Part shown: in pieces, positions 30,943-41,900 of the stretch
How positions within the stretch are numbered: position 1 is the stretch's first letter
Layout: each line of letters begins with the position of its first letter
Origin: Paracoccaceae bacterium
Lineage (GTDB): Bacteria; Pseudomonadota; Alphaproteobacteria; Rhodobacterales; Rhodobacteraceae
Direction: 5' to 3'
NCBI GenBank assembly: GCA_947468085.1
Contig: CANIKY010000005.1
Span: forward strand, 1 to 53,390
DNA: 53,390 nucleotides
The notes under the pieces: model-generated
Told to the model about the DNA's origin: nothing
The model's database searches: none
What the model saw: only the letters and a program-made list of their open reading frames with translations
Program-made: the position numbers and the translations under genes

Positions 30943-31080
30943 CTTTGCATGCAGCGCCCGGACAGTGTCCTCATCGACCTCGGGGGATCTCCTGCCACCG
31001 CGCTCAAAGATGTCGGCCGCGCCGTCCAGCAGCGCCTTCTTCCACTGATGGATCATCGTGGCATGCACGCATATTCGACC
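30943..31080 (-). pseudogene. IS3-family orfA remnant
   Basis: On the minus strand the translation contains MIHQWKKALLDGAADIFERG followed by EVDEDTVRALHAKI, matching the helix-turn-helix OrfA of IS3-family elements. Only the central part remains; both ends are cut, one exactly at the IS21 remnant. Confidence 0.72.
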
Positions 31081-31267
31081 TGACTCAGCGCACCCAACTG
31101 GCACCGAAGCGCTTACGTTCAAGTTTGATTTTGAACTGATGAACTTCGAACTGCCAAACTTGGAATTTGACCTATCAAACCTCGACGCACTTCTAAACTT
31201 CGCCCTCGACAGCATCGGCTTGGAATTCGACGCAGGGAATTTTCTGACATCCAATCGCGCACGCATC

Positions 31268-31414
31268 ATGGGGTGTTATAGTCAAAAGCCAAAAAATTGT
31301 CAGGCAAAAACCCGGCAAGGGACGCCATGCAAATGCAAACCCATTCTAGGCAAACGACGCTGCAAATTCCACGGCGGTTCGTCCGCCGGCCCAAAAACAC
31401 CTGCAGGCAAGTAA
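31268..31414 (+). CDS. Small protein with Cys-rich HGG motif
   Basis: A 48-residue frame contains NCQAKTRQGTPC, GKRRCKFHGG and SAGPKTPAGK. This C-x-AKTR-x-G-x-PC...RCxxHGGxSxGPxTP pattern is seen in small proteins often found near mobile elements; no function is established to my knowledge. The frame is open upstream to 31058, adding an F/D/L-rich stretch, but that overlaps the IS3 remnant. Compared with longer homologues the C-terminus after PAGK is missing, so it could be truncated. Confidence 0.5.
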   Translation: MGCYSQKPKNCQAKTRQGTPCKCKPILGKRRCKFHGGSSAGPKTPAGK

Positions 31415-31559
31415 CGCATCGCGGAGGCCCAGCGCCGAAGATGGGCCGAAAGACCATAAGTTAGCGGCAAGCAGCCGACCCAGGGTTTATATTTGGGTGG
31501 ATAGACTAAGTAAGAATTCAAAATTTATACAATGAAAACAGATACTTAAACAAATTTTA

Positions 31560-31635
31560 TGGTGCCCCAAGACGGACTCGAACCGCCGACCCATTACTTA
31601 CGAAGCAATTGCTCTACCATCTGAGCTATTGAGGC
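31560..31635 (-). tRNA. tRNA-Thr (anticodon CGT)
   Basis: A 76-nt cloverleaf with encoded CCA lies on the minus strand. The acceptor pairs GCCTCAA with TTGGGGC including one G-T pair. The anticodon loop is TTCGTAA (anticodon CGT, reading ACG), and the T loop is TTCGAGT. It flanks a broken integrase gene. Confidence 0.96.
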
Positions 31636-31753
31636 AGTGGGGGTGCCTTTACATCATGGCAGGGGGAATGCCTAGACCTGATGTGCCGCTGTGGATTCAT
31701 TTTTCTTCAATTTTTGACTGTTTTGGACAGAGTTCACTTGACCGGACAGTGGT

Positions 31754-32604
31754 CTAGGTGGCGGGGTTTACATCCAGCTTGGCGCTCTTGGCCTTCTTTT
31801 TCGGCGCGATTTCGTTGCCTTCGTCATCGACGTTGGGCGGCTTTGCCTTGCGCGGCCGACGCTTGCTGTGAAGGATGTCAACTTTCATCTCAGCGGTCAG
31901 CGGCTTGGCATAGAGACTGTCACTCATTTCGACGGAGGTACGGGCGTTGCTGGCAAGGGTCAGGGTGTCCAGATTATCCACGTTAAGAAGCCGGAACATG
32001 ATGGAGGTGTGACGCTGGCTGTAGAGCGTGCGCGATGTGCCCTGCCCGTCTTTTTCGAGGTCCGCGAGGATCAACAGTTGGTCGAACTGACGTCGCAAGG
32101 TGCGCAGCGCATAAGCCCGCTGCTTGTCACCACAAGTCGGCTGAAACATATAGTCATCCGGCTTGCCAAAGCCTTCATTCTTTGGCGTTGTACGATCTGC
32201 TGATAGATATCCACAGCCTTCTCAAGTGAGATCACGGCGTTTGCATGGCCCTTGGTCCTCGGGTGCGTCAAACGCAGATCGGTCTCATCGCGGCGCACGA
32301 TGGCAACGTGTTTGTGCTTTAGCACGCTGATGTCAGATGGCCGGATGAAGCTGTTCGTCATGAACACGATCAGGTCCTAGAGTTCCTGAGTGATATCGAT
32401 GTTTCGTGCCTGATCTTTGTCCTTAGCCTCAGCCCATATTGTCTTACCAATGTTGCCCCGCGCCTTGTTCAGCAGCAGACGATATTCGTCTAAATTGAAC
32501 CACGGACGGGTATCGTCTTTGGTCTTCAAGGTTGGAAATGCGGGGGGCGATGCTATCGCACCAAGCCGGTGGCCATGCTTGAAGATCGTCTTGATGTGCG
32601 ACAC
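31754..32604 (-). pseudogene. Degenerate tyrosine recombinase (phage-type integrase)
   Basis: The pieces read in order on the minus strand: an N-terminal part (VSHIKTIFKHGHRL ... RPWFNLDEYRLLL), an in-frame TAG near 32380, a middle part (VFMTNSFIRPSDI ... KGHANAVISLEKAVDIYQQIVQRQR), a one-base frameshift near 32177, and a C-terminal part (QRAYALRTLRRQF, RTLYSQRHTSIMFRLL, YAKPLTAEM). The RH and tyrosine-containing blocks are those of tyrosine recombinases. It is therefore inactive. It lies next to tRNA-Thr, a common integration target, but on the 5' side of the tRNA rather than at its 3' end. Confidence 0.8.
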
Positions 32605-32685
32605 ATGGATTTTCTGACTGTAATTGGACGCTGCTTAAGTCGAAGTGCACTGCACTTTGACATCCTTTTTCCACCCTTACCACCT

Positions 32686-35600
32686 TCAGAAGATCAGCAC
32701 ATCATTGTAAGCCAAGGTTGGATGACCATCCAGCACGCCGATCTGAACCGCAGCCCCAGAGTTGCTGCCATCGGCGTCATAGTACAATGCTCCGGTGGTC
32801 GTGTTATAGATCACCCGATCTGTCGCAAGATGGCCTGTGGTGGCCCCGGCCCCAGCATAGAAGGCCGTTGAACCAAGTGCTCCCACTGCGCCAAGGGCGG
32901 TAAACGTAGCTTTATCAAGGGTGATGTGGTCGCTGGCCGTCGTGAAGTCAGTGATATGATCAATGCCCGTCAACTGGTTGAACACGAAAGTGTCTGAACC
33001 AATGCCGCCGACCATAATATCATTGCCAAGCCCGCCATCAAGCGTGTCATTTCCAGAACCACCGTAAAGTGCGTCATCGTCAGAATCCCCCGACAAAGTG
33101 TCGTCACCCGCACCTCCATCTAGGGTGTCTTTGCCAAACCCACCATAAATTGTGTCGTTCCCATCCACCCCATAAAGTTTGTTTTTGTTAGCATTCCCGA
33201 TGATCAGGTTGGCCGCCAAAGTCCCCCAACCATCCGTTGCAGCCGCTCCCATAAGAGCTAGGTTCTCGACGTTGACGGAAAGTCTGTAGCCGGACCAACT
33301 TTGCACCAAATCTGTGCCCCCAGCACTACTTTCAACTACCAAATCACGGAAGCTGTCCACCACATAAGTGTCATCGCCAGCCCCGCCGGCCATGCTGTCA
33401 TCGCCAGCGCCTCCATCAAGCGTGTCATTGGCATCGCCGCCCGACAAACTGTCACTGCCCCGACCGCCTGAAAGTTGGTTCGCATTCGCGTCGCCAATCA
33501 AAGTATCACGATGGTCTGAGCCCGTCAGATTTTCTATGCCCAAAAGTGTATCGGTTTCAGATCCACCGGTGTTCTGGGCTGATATCACCAAAAGGCTGAC
33601 GGACACCGCACTTGTGGTCGACGCATAAGTTGCCGTGTCATTGCCGCCCCCGCCAGTCAGGTTGTCATTGCCATTCCCACCAGAGAGCGTGTCATCGCCG
33701 TTGCCGGCAGTCAGCGTATCATTGCCATCCCCACCGATGAGCATGTTCGCATTCGCATCTCCGATCAGCGCATCATTTTGGCTAGAACCGATCAGGTTTT
33801 CGATGCTGGCAAGTGTATCGATGCCAGCGCCACCTGTATCCTGCGCTGATGTTTGGCTAAGGTTTACCGACACGGCGCCTGAGGATGCTGCGTAAGTTGC
33901 CGTATCATTGCCGTCCCCACCCGTCAGGCTGTCGTTGCCAGCACCACCTTCCAGCGTGTCACTTCCAGCACCACTCAACAGCGTGTCATTGCCTGCACCG
34001 CCATCTAATGTATCAGAGTTGTCTCCACCGTAGAGTTGATCATTCCCGTCAAGGCCCGACAGACGGTTGGCCCCGCCGTTGCCAGTGATCACGTTGTCAA
34101 GGGCGTTGCCCACGCCATTAATGTTGCCACTGCCGGTTAGGGTCAGGGTCTCGACGTTGGCTGAAAGCGTATGGGTCACAGAGCTTTGGACCCGATCGGT
34201 GCCCGACCCTGCGCTACTGCTTTCAACGACCACATCGGTGATACTGTCGATCACATAAGCGTCGTCGCCACCACCACCGCTCATGGTGTCGTTGCCCGTA
34301 CCTGCGTCAAGCGTGTCATTGCCGTCACCGCCCGACAAAATATCATTGCCAGAGCCACCCAAAAGCGAGTCATTGCCGGCGTCGCCCGACAAACTGTTAG
34401 CACCGCTATTGCCGGTGATCACGTTGTCAATCGTATTGCCGGTGCCGTTGATGTCGGTAGCGCCTAAGAGGATGAGGTTTTCAACATCGGAGGCAAGTAT
34501 GTAAGCAACAGCACTCTTTACCAGATCGATGCCCTCACCGGCGGTCTCCACGACAACATCAGTGTCAGTGTCGACCACATAAGTGTCATTGCCGCTTCCG
34601 CCAGTCATGCTGTCGGTGCCCGTGCCTCCGTCAAGCGAGTCATTGCCCGCATCACCCGACAGAGTATCATTGCCAGAACCAGCGGACAGAGTATCATCGC
34701 CCAAGTCGCCCAACAATATGTTGACACCGTTGTTGCCAATGATCACGTTGGCCAGACTATTACCGGTGCCGTTGATGTCGGCGGCGCCGAATAGGATGAG
34801 GTTTTCGACATCGGACGTGAGTAAATAAGCGACACTGCTTGTTACCAGATCGGTGCCCCCACCGCCGTTCTCCATGACAATATCACCGGCGTCATCGACA
34901 GCGTAAACATCATCGCCACTCCCGCCGTACATGAGATCAATGCCCTCGCCGCCGTTCAGCGAGTCATTACCAGCGCCGCCCGACAGAATGTTCGCCCCGC
35001 TATTGCCTTTGATCGAGTTATCAAGCGTATTACCTGTCCCATTGATGTTGCTGACGCCGGTAAGCGTCAGGTTCTCGAAATGTGTCAATAGGGAATAGGT
35101 GAATGAGGTTTGCACCAAATCGGTGCCCTCGCCACTGCTTTCCACGAGGACATCATATGCGCTATCCATCACATAAGTATCATCTCCACCCCCGCCGGTC
35201 AGGCTGTCGTTGCCCGTGCCACCGTAAAGGCTGTCATTGCCCGACCCCCCCGACAAACTGTCATTGCCAGAACCACCTGCCATGATATTGGTGTTATTAT
35301 TGCCCGTCAGACTATCATCATAAGCAGATCCAATCAGATTTTCGATGCCTACAATGGTATCGATGCCTGCGGCACCTGTGTTCTGGGCTGATGTCAGGGC
35401 AAGGTTTACTGACACGCCGCCTGCCGCCGTGGCGTAGGTAGCGGTGTCAACGCCTTCCTCGCCGTTAAGGCTATCATCACCCGTGCCTCCATCCAGCGTA
35501 TCGTTGCCCAAACCGCCCGATAAGGTATCATTGCCAGCATCACCCGACAGAGTGTTTGCAACGCCATTGCCAGTGATCACATTGGCGAGCGTGTTGCCGG

Positions 35601-36447
35601 TGCCGCTGATCGTTTGGCGCCCCGTAAGGGTCAGGTTTTCAACATTGACTGATAATGTGCACTCGATCGAACTTTGCACCAAATCGGTGCCCTCAGCGCT
35701 GTTTTCAATTACCAACTCGTTGAGGCTGTCCACCACATAAGTATCATTGCCACCCCCACCGGCCATGCTGTCGATGCCAGCGCCCCCATCAAGTGTGTCA
35801 TTGCCATCGCCACCCGATAAACTGTCATTGCCCCAATCACCTGACAGTCTGTCATTCCCAGCGTCGCCGGACAAAGTGTTCGCGCCGTAGTTGCCGATGA
35901 TGATATTATCTAGCGCGTTGCCCATGCCATTGATGCTGCTGGCACCCGTGAGTGTCAGGTTTTCAACTTGGCCTGACAATGTGTAGGTGATTGAGCTTTG
36001 CACCAGATCGGTGCCCCCGCCGCTAATCTCCACGACAACATCACCAGCACTGTCCACGACATAGGTGTCATTGCCCGTCCCGCCCGTCATGCTGTCATTG
36101 CCCGTGCCACCGTCAAGCGTGTCTTGGCCGCCCCCTCCGAGCAGGGTGTCGTTTCCCGATCCACCTGACAGGTTGTTTGCAGTGCTATCACCAGTCAAAC
36201 TATCGCTAAAAGCTGAACCAATCAGGTTTTCAATGGTCAAAAGTTTATCGGTTCCAGCGCCACCTGTGTCCTGCGGGGATGTCAATGAAAGGCTTACGAA
36301 AACCGCGCCTAAGGCCGTAGAGAAAGTTGCGGTGTCAATTCCAGCACCGCCGATCAGGGTGTCATTACCCGCATCGCCGTCCAACGTGTCATTGCGGGAA
36401 CCACCGGCGAGCGAGTCATTGCCAACCGTGCCAGTATACAACGCCAT
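32686..36447 (-). CDS. RTX calcium-binding repeat protein, 1253 aa
   Basis: Almost the whole protein is made of GGxGxDxUx RTX nonapeptides that form Ca2+-bound beta-rolls outside the cell. They are interspersed with two longer modules: seven copies of a DTYVVDS..DVVVE...GTDLVQSS..YTL...VENLTLTG...NGTGN unit and four copies of a DTATYA...VSVNL..TSAQ.TGGAG.DTL..IENLIGS unit. No enzymatic N-terminal domain and no signal peptide are present. The last 100 residues (DTFVFN ... DRVIYNTTTGALYYDADG ... DVLIF) match serralysin-type secreted ends and type I secretion signals. It is likely an exported adhesin or matrix protein. No secretion genes are nearby. The ribosome site before ATG 36447 is weak. 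Confidence 0.92.
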   Translation of the reverse strand: MALYTGTVGNDSLAGGSRNDTLDGDAGNDTLIGGAGIDTATFSTALGAVFVSLSLTSPQDTGGAGTDKLLTIENLIGSAFSDSLTGDSTANNLSGGSGNDTLLGGGGQDTLDGGTGNDSMTGGTGNDTYVVDSAGDVVVEISGGGTDLVQSSITYTLSGQVENLTLTGASSINGMGNALDNIIIGNYGANTLSGDAGNDRLSGDWGNDSLSGGDGNDTLDGGAGIDSMAGGGGNDTYVVDSLNELVIENSAEGTDLVQSSIECTLSVNVENLTLTGRQTISGTGNTLANVITGNGVANTLSGDAGNDTLSGGLGNDTLDGGTGDDSLNGEEGVDTATYATAAGGVSVNLALTSAQNTGAAGIDTIVGIENLIGSAYDDSLTGNNNTNIMAGGSGNDSLSGGSGNDSLYGGTGNDSLTGGGGDDTYVMDSAYDVLVESSGEGTDLVQTSFTYSLLTHFENLTLTGVSNINGTGNTLDNSIKGNSGANILSGGAGNDSLNGGEGIDLMYGGSGDDVYAVDDAGDIVMENGGGGTDLVTSSVAYLLTSDVENLILFGAADINGTGNSLANVIIGNNGVNILLGDLGDDTLSAGSGNDTLSGDAGNDSLDGGTGTDSMTGGSGNDTYVVDTDTDVVVETAGEGIDLVKSAVAYILASDVENLILLGATDINGTGNTIDNVITGNSGANSLSGDAGNDSLLGGSGNDILSGGDGNDTLDAGTGNDTMSGGGGDDAYVIDSITDVVVESSSAGSGTDRVQSSVTHTLSANVETLTLTGSGNINGVGNALDNVITGNGGANRLSGLDGNDQLYGGDNSDTLDGGAGNDTLLSGAGSDTLEGGAGNDSLTGGDGNDTATYAASSGAVSVNLSQTSAQDTGGAGIDTLASIENLIGSSQNDALIGDANANMLIGGDGNDTLTAGNGDDTLSGGNGNDNLTGGGGNDTATYASTTSAVSVSLLVISAQNTGGSETDTLLGIENLTGSDHRDTLIGDANANQLSGGRGSDSLSGGDANDTLDGGAGDDSMAGGAGDDTYVVDSFRDLVVESSAGGTDLVQSWSGYRLSVNVENLALMGAAATDGWGTLAANLIIGNANKNKLYGVDGNDTIYGGFGKDTLDGGAGDDTLSGDSDDDALYGGSGNDTLDGGLGNDIMVGGIGSDTFVFNQLTGIDHITDFTTASDHITLDKATFTALGAVGALGSTAFYAGAGATTGHLATDRVIYNTTTGALYYDADGSNSGAAVQIGVLDGHPTLAYNDVLIF

Positions 36448-36550
36448 TTTCTTAAACTCACACTAAAAGGTGAAAGACACCGCTTTGATTTCTCAGGACA
36501 TTTTGGGCACCATTTTCTAAGCAAAAGCAAGCGAGAAAACATCCCACAAG

Positions 36551-36775
36551 GTGGGGCTCATCTTCATGCGCTGCATCGAGTTACCCGAGGCCATGGCCGA
36601 TTGGTGTTTGACGCGCCTGCAACTCAAGTTGATCAAGATCGGTGCCCGCGTTGTCCGCCACGCCCGTGCCATCACCTTCCAGATGGCCGAGGTTGCCGTC
36701 ACCGGCCCGATGGTCCGTGCCATCCTTGCCGCCATCCATCGATTACGGGTGCCGCCTTCATGCGCGCAAAGCTGA
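36551..36775 (+). pseudogene. IS1380-family transposase C-terminal remnant
   Basis: The translation has ADWCLTRLQLKLIKIGARVV, RHARAITFQMAEVAVTG and MVRAILAAIHRLR, matching the C-terminal end of IS1380-family transposases. Nothing of the catalytic core remains. It lies between the RTX gene and the GT4 gene; bases from 36776 to 37004 hold no recognisable gene. Confidence 0.72.
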
Positions 36776-37004
36776 AACTGCCCGAGACCGAACGAAAGCG
36801 GCAGGACAGGTTTGTCCGCCGCGCTGAAAAACGTGTTTGTCCGACCAAGCTGACACAGCATCACGGCCCGATCCACCCACATTGAAGCGTTCCGGCGAGC
36901 GCAGACGAGGCTAGAAGATAAAATACTTGATCTGGCGGCAAAATCAGCCGAACTTGCCTTCAAGCGGCAGGCCACATGGGTAATGTCGGCTAAGGGCGCA
37001 AAAG

Positions 37005-37952
37005 ATGAAAACCTCTCGGACAGTGTATATTATGGGTGGTTACTTGCCAGCCGGTGGCGCACGAATGACATACGAGGTCGGACGTATCGCTCAGCAACTC
37101 TACAACTGCAAGTGTATTGTGGTACATGATCAAAAATGGCACAGTGAACGGAGAATTTTTCAATACAACGAGGTTTATGAAACAATCAGCTTTGCAAATT
37201 TCATGCTTGAGCATTCAGGCAACGATCTTTTCATATGCAATCCATCTTTTTCAGACGGATCTCTCGGATTTGAGATTCGTGCAAAAAAACTGATGTATAT
37301 TCAAGGCTTTAACACTTTCAGTGTTTTGGACTGCAGGTTTGATAAATACGTCAGTGTAAGTGGCTTTGTTCACACCTTCATCCAGACGACTTACGACATA
37401 TCTACTGAAGTAATTCCGCCATTTATTGAAGTTAGTAACGATCAAGATTTGCCTTGGCAAACACGGTCATCTAAGTCAACACTCGTTTACCTCAAGGATA
37501 ACGGAAATTTACAAAATCGGCTATTGATGCGGTTTTGTGATGAGTGCAGCAACTTGTTTTCTTTAGCGGAACCGTCCCTGACGCATGATTTTGAAAAAAT
37601 TATTGCAGGCAGCCTATCTCAGAGCGATCTTCTCAAGATTTTGGGAAGTTATCGATACTTTGTCTCTCTTTCGACCTGTGAGGGTTTCGGGCTAGTCCCC
37701 CTTGAAGCGATGGCGCTCGGATCAACAGTGGTTGCCTTCGACGGATTTGGAGGACGAGATTATTTTGAACGAGGCAAAAATAGCCTCGTGCGGGCATTCC
37801 CAGACATCGAAGGCCTCGCAAGAGATTTTGTCAGCATCATAACGGACGATAACTGCGCGGAAAAGTTGGCGCTGCGCGGAAAAGACACGGCAAGTAGGTA
37901 TTCATACGCGCGTTTCAAGGCAAATTGGGAAAGTGTTTTGGCCGAATTGTGA
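37005..37952 (+). CDS. GT4-like glycosyltransferase
   Basis: The 315-residue protein has a GT-B glycosyltransferase C-terminal half with SLSTCEGFGLVPLEAMALG, the E-x7-E type sugar-nucleotide-binding segment of family 4, followed by VVAFDGFGGRDYFERGKNSLV. The N-terminus (YIMGGYLPAGGARMTYEVGRIA) is the acceptor-side Rossmann fold. It is short for the family. Base composition is clearly more A+T-rich than the core genes, suggesting horizontal acquisition. The neighbours are an RTX gene and two sulfotransferase-domain genes; it may build a glycan on or with those products (inference). Confidence 0.8.
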   Translation: MKTSRTVYIMGGYLPAGGARMTYEVGRIAQQLYNCKCIVVHDQKWHSERRIFQYNEVYETISFANFMLEHSGNDLFICNPSFSDGSLGFEIRAKKLMYIQGFNTFSVLDCRFDKYVSVSGFVHTFIQTTYDISTEVIPPFIEVSNDQDLPWQTRSSKSTLVYLKDNGNLQNRLLMRFCDECSNLFSLAEPSLTHDFEKIIAGSLSQSDLLKILGSYRYFVSLSTCEGFGLVPLEAMALGSTVVAFDGFGGRDYFERGKNSLVRAFPDIEGLARDFVSIITDDNCAEKLALRGKDTASRYSYARFKANWESVLAEL

Positions 37953-37975
37953 TCAAGGATCCTATTTCTTGCAAA

Positions 37976-38794
37976 TCATTCGCTCGGAGGCAAGTTGTAC
38001 CCAAAACCCTCAATCAATTTAGAAATACTGCCCAGGGCAGTGATGAGAACCGACCAATTTATTCCTGGATAACGATCCGCCGGATCGAAGCTCATCATGT
38101 CAACCGGCGGCACTGAAATAGGTAATATGGTACGAAGGGCATCCTGAGCATCGACGAGAATATCTTCGTACCTTATGATCTGCGATGAAGGAAGAAGCGT
38201 GTATGTCTGGAGTTGGAATTCTATTAGCAACACCTGCCGATGGAGTCTCGATGTCGCACTGTTGAGACGCTCGATGAATGCAGGGGGCGCAAACGCCTCA
38301 AGCATAGGCATTGTTCCCCTGTTGACTGGCATATCCACCGTCTGCCATGCCGCTAAAACCGCCAAAGGATTTCGGATCATGGCGAAAACCTTGAACTCAG
38401 CCCTCAGTAAGTCGAGTAATGCAGTGAACTCTGCTGGGTGCTTCACGACAAGTGTAAATTCTTCAGTGAGCTCCTTGTGAAAGGATATCTTGCTGCGCTC
38501 TTCAAGAACACGCCTTAGGGAACCCGAGGTGGTGGGCGCCTCAACCCAGTTGTAAGGGATTGCACCGCCAACGTGCTTTGTTGCAACTGGCTCTTTTGCC
38601 AAAAGCGATGCACGCGCTTCCGTTACAAATCGCTTGATCTCCTCGACTGCTCTCAACCGGTCACCGTGCCGAACAAGCTGAATAGGCTCTGCCAATCCAA
38701 TAGCATTCGGCTGTTGATTTATAATGGCCGTGGCCATCGTTGTCCCTGATCTGGGCATTCCAGTTAGTAGCACGTTAGGCACCAGATTGGACAT
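37976..38794 (-). CDS. Sulfotransferase family protein
   Basis: The 272-residue protein carries the PAPS 5'-phosphosulfate loop TGMPRSGTTM (about 11-20) and a 3'-phosphate-binding segment VFAMIRNPLAVLAAW, the two hallmarks of PAPS-dependent sulfotransferases. The start at 38794 is chosen because the PAPS loop normally lies within the first 20 residues; the frame is open to 38884 but that would add an unrelated stretch. It converges with the GT4 gene. The acceptor is unknown, perhaps a polysaccharide or glycan. Confidence 0.85.
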   Translation of the reverse strand: MSNLVPNVLLTGMPRSGTTMATAIINQQPNAIGLAEPIQLVRHGDRLRAVEEIKRFVTEARASLLAKEPVATKHVGGAIPYNWVEAPTTSGSLRRVLEERSKISFHKELTEEFTLVVKHPAEFTALLDLLRAEFKVFAMIRNPLAVLAAWQTVDMPVNRGTMPMLEAFAPPAFIERLNSATSRLHRQVLLIEFQLQTYTLLPSSQIIRYEDILVDAQDALRTILPISVPPVDMMSFDPADRYPGINWSVLITALGSISKLIEGFGYNLPPSE

Positions 38795-38987
38795 CGTTGC
38801 GCATCCTCGGCTGCAGAGATTTTGATATATGGAAAATGGTGATTTATCTCTTCTGAAGCTTTTACAAACGACGTTCCGTTTCACGTTAGGCGGTTAGGAT
38901 GGCAGGGACTTGGTCACGAGCAATCTTTGCATGCCATCTGTGCAATCCATTTCGGAACATTGCCCTGTCCGTCGCCAGAGTGACATG

Positions 38988-41900
38988 TCAAAGCATCTCG
39001 ACTTTTCCAAAATTCAACCGGTTGATCCGCGAAGCCTCGATGCTGCGCTTCATTGATCCGACGTCTGCGCCGTGGATAGCGCAGAATGTTTCCCAGCCGT
39101 TGGTGTCAATATGCAGAACGCCGTCCCGCAAGAGGTCTGTTTTTACAAAGGGGAACCCGACAAGCAGAAGGCGCTTCCATCCGCTATGTGTGGCATTGAA
39201 CAGTGAAATTTCTGAATGGGCAACCCCGAATATTTCCTGGAACCCAAAGGCAACATGCTGACTTCCATCCGGCAAGTGTTGACTCAGCTGGGCAATAGTA
39301 AACTCGTAATTAAATATAACTTGACCTTTATCGGAAAAATTAATCACGTCATCCCAGTATTTTATTAATTTAATTGACTTCAGATTTTGTTTGTTCCAGC
39401 CAAAGAAGAAGCTTTGGGCGTGATAGCTGTTTGACAAGGTCACTTCGCTGAGTACGAAGAACCCAGCGTTGCGATCTCGGATACTGGAGATGATGGGATC
39501 CAAGGACTGGAATGGCCCTAGAATACTGTCGTTGACAAAATACAAGCGCTCTGCATCCCAAGATTGGGGAAAACACCTAAGCATATCAGCCCATGCGCCG
39601 AAATCGTAACCGCCATTTTCACGGATCAGCACGCCATCTGCCAAGTCCATGATTGGATCCGCGACGGGGATCGTCAGATCCTCTGCCACCAGACAGACGA
39701 TCAACAGCAAGCCTGCCCGCTTGAGCGCTTCAACGTAGGTTAATGTGTATTCCAACGGTGCGCCGAGCGGACAATGGGTTACAAAAAGGCAAACCTCTTT
39801 GCCGAAGACCGATGCAGGTGGCTCTTTCAAGCACGTTTGCTGAACTGTTTGTGCGACTTGCACAGAGGCTAAAGTTGGCGTTTCCACTTTACCAAAGTCC
39901 CAGAGCAAATCGTGTTTGGACCAAGCCTGACGATGTCGGGCCACTTCGGGTTCCATGCCGCCGACTGCCTCTGCCATCAATACCCGCAGGGCCGAGTAGC
40001 GCGCAAACATCAGATTTCTTCCCTTCGTCGAAAGGTCCTTTTTCCTTTGGCTTTGAATGCTACCTCCGCCAAAATGTTGGACATAAGAATTGTCCGCAAT
40101 AACGGAGTCGAAGCCTAGATCGATGAGTTTTAGGCACAAGTCCTGAACTTCCCAATATCCTTGCGGGAAGGCCTCGCAATCCAGCCCACCTGCAAGATCA
40201 AAAGCTGCGCGGTGCGCCAAAAGGCAAAAGCCTGATAGAAAAGGTACCCGCGGAAATGTTCGTTGGGTGATCGTCAAGACCTGAGCAGCAATTTGGTCCG
40301 GTGACAATTCAATGGTCGGCTTTCCTCCAGCCGATGGGGTGGGGCGGATTGTCTGATGAAAGCCGTCGTTGGACAGGGGGCCGACAAGTGCTGTCAGCGG
40401 CCCAGCCTGCATTGCCTCTAGCATGTAATCTAGCCAAAGTGCTGTTACCTGCGTGTCGCTGTTTAAAAAGAGCATATAGGGCGCACTAGACTGCGCAACG
40501 CCCGCCATCACGGCGCGGGTGAACCCCAAGTTTTCCTGATTGCGGACAAGGCGAACATCTGCGTGACGTTCTTGATAGTCGATCAGCCAAGCCGCACTTT
40601 GAGGTGTCGAGCAATCATCCACCAAAATGATATGCCGCATCGCCAAAGAAGGGAATTTTCGGATCGATTTAAGACAAAGGTCCAGATCAGAAATCGCATT
40701 ATAAACTGGTATTATGATGTCAACGATCGCCTCTTGCCCAACAACGGGCTTCTGCAGTGGCGTTCTATCTGTTTGATCGGCCCTTACCCCTAGCCCGTCA
40801 AGAAACCCTTTTAGCCGCTCTTCATCTGCGGACTTGCTAAATGCGCGAAAGGTTTCAGCCAAAAATTCACCTGCAAAAACATCCTCAGAATGCGTTTCTA
40901 GGTATTCTGCGAGATCAAAAAGTGTCGCCTCGTGTTCATCTTCCTTCTCAATCATTTGCAAAGCGATGCGAAGCAATTTTGGGAAATCACCCAGATCTGG
41001 GTAGAGCGCCAAAGCTTCGACGGCTTCCCGCGCCCGAGGGTCTTTTAGCCGCAGCCTTGCTCCTGCCAAGGCCACCAAAGCATCGCGATTGTCAGCCTGC
41101 TGCTTCAGGGCCGTTTCGGCATGATCCGTGGCGAGATTTAGCGCCCCTAGTCGCAGGCAAGTGTTGGCAATCAGCGCATGGCTTTGGGTATCATGGGGGG
41201 CACAATTTAGGGCGAAACGAAAATTCGCATGGGCACTAACAATATCGCCAGCCAAAAAGGAAGTAATGCCCTTGCTGCGAAACTGGTCGGCAAGGTCGCT
41301 GCGATCAGGGCGCAGCACCGGTTCGGCAGGCAACTGGGGCTGAAATGGCCGTGCGTAAGTTCTGCCCATTGATGCCAAAGTTTTACGATCATAACCAAAT
41401 CTTTCGAAATCGCGCGCATAAATGCGTTCAATCATCGCGATGTCATTTTCGCTGGGCACGACCTTTGGAATTGAGGTGTTGCGCACTAACAAGCGCTTCA
41501 TGGGGATCGTTTCTTCGCAAGCGCCGACCAATTCGTCGATATAGCGCACAACCTGATCCAGCCCGTCCTCAAGCCGAAAAACCGTTGCATACGCAGGAAC
41601 GAGGTCCACCATTGGCCGCACATGGCCGTCGTAGATCAAGGGATCGTCTTTCAAGGCGTGCTCGAAAGCGGCTAGCCAGGTCGAAAACCTCTCACTTTGG
41701 CTAATCTTGCGCCATTGGTCCCGCTGAAAGTGATACTCTGACACCAACCGATCGACTGGATGGCGGACGACCGCAAACGAAGCATCAAAAAAGCCAGCGG
41801 GGAACAATCGCTCAAGCATTTCGGCTCCAATGTGTTGGGCCGAACTGCGTGTCCACTGTCGCGAACTGGGGAGCAAGTAGAAGTCTTGGTCGATAAAGGC

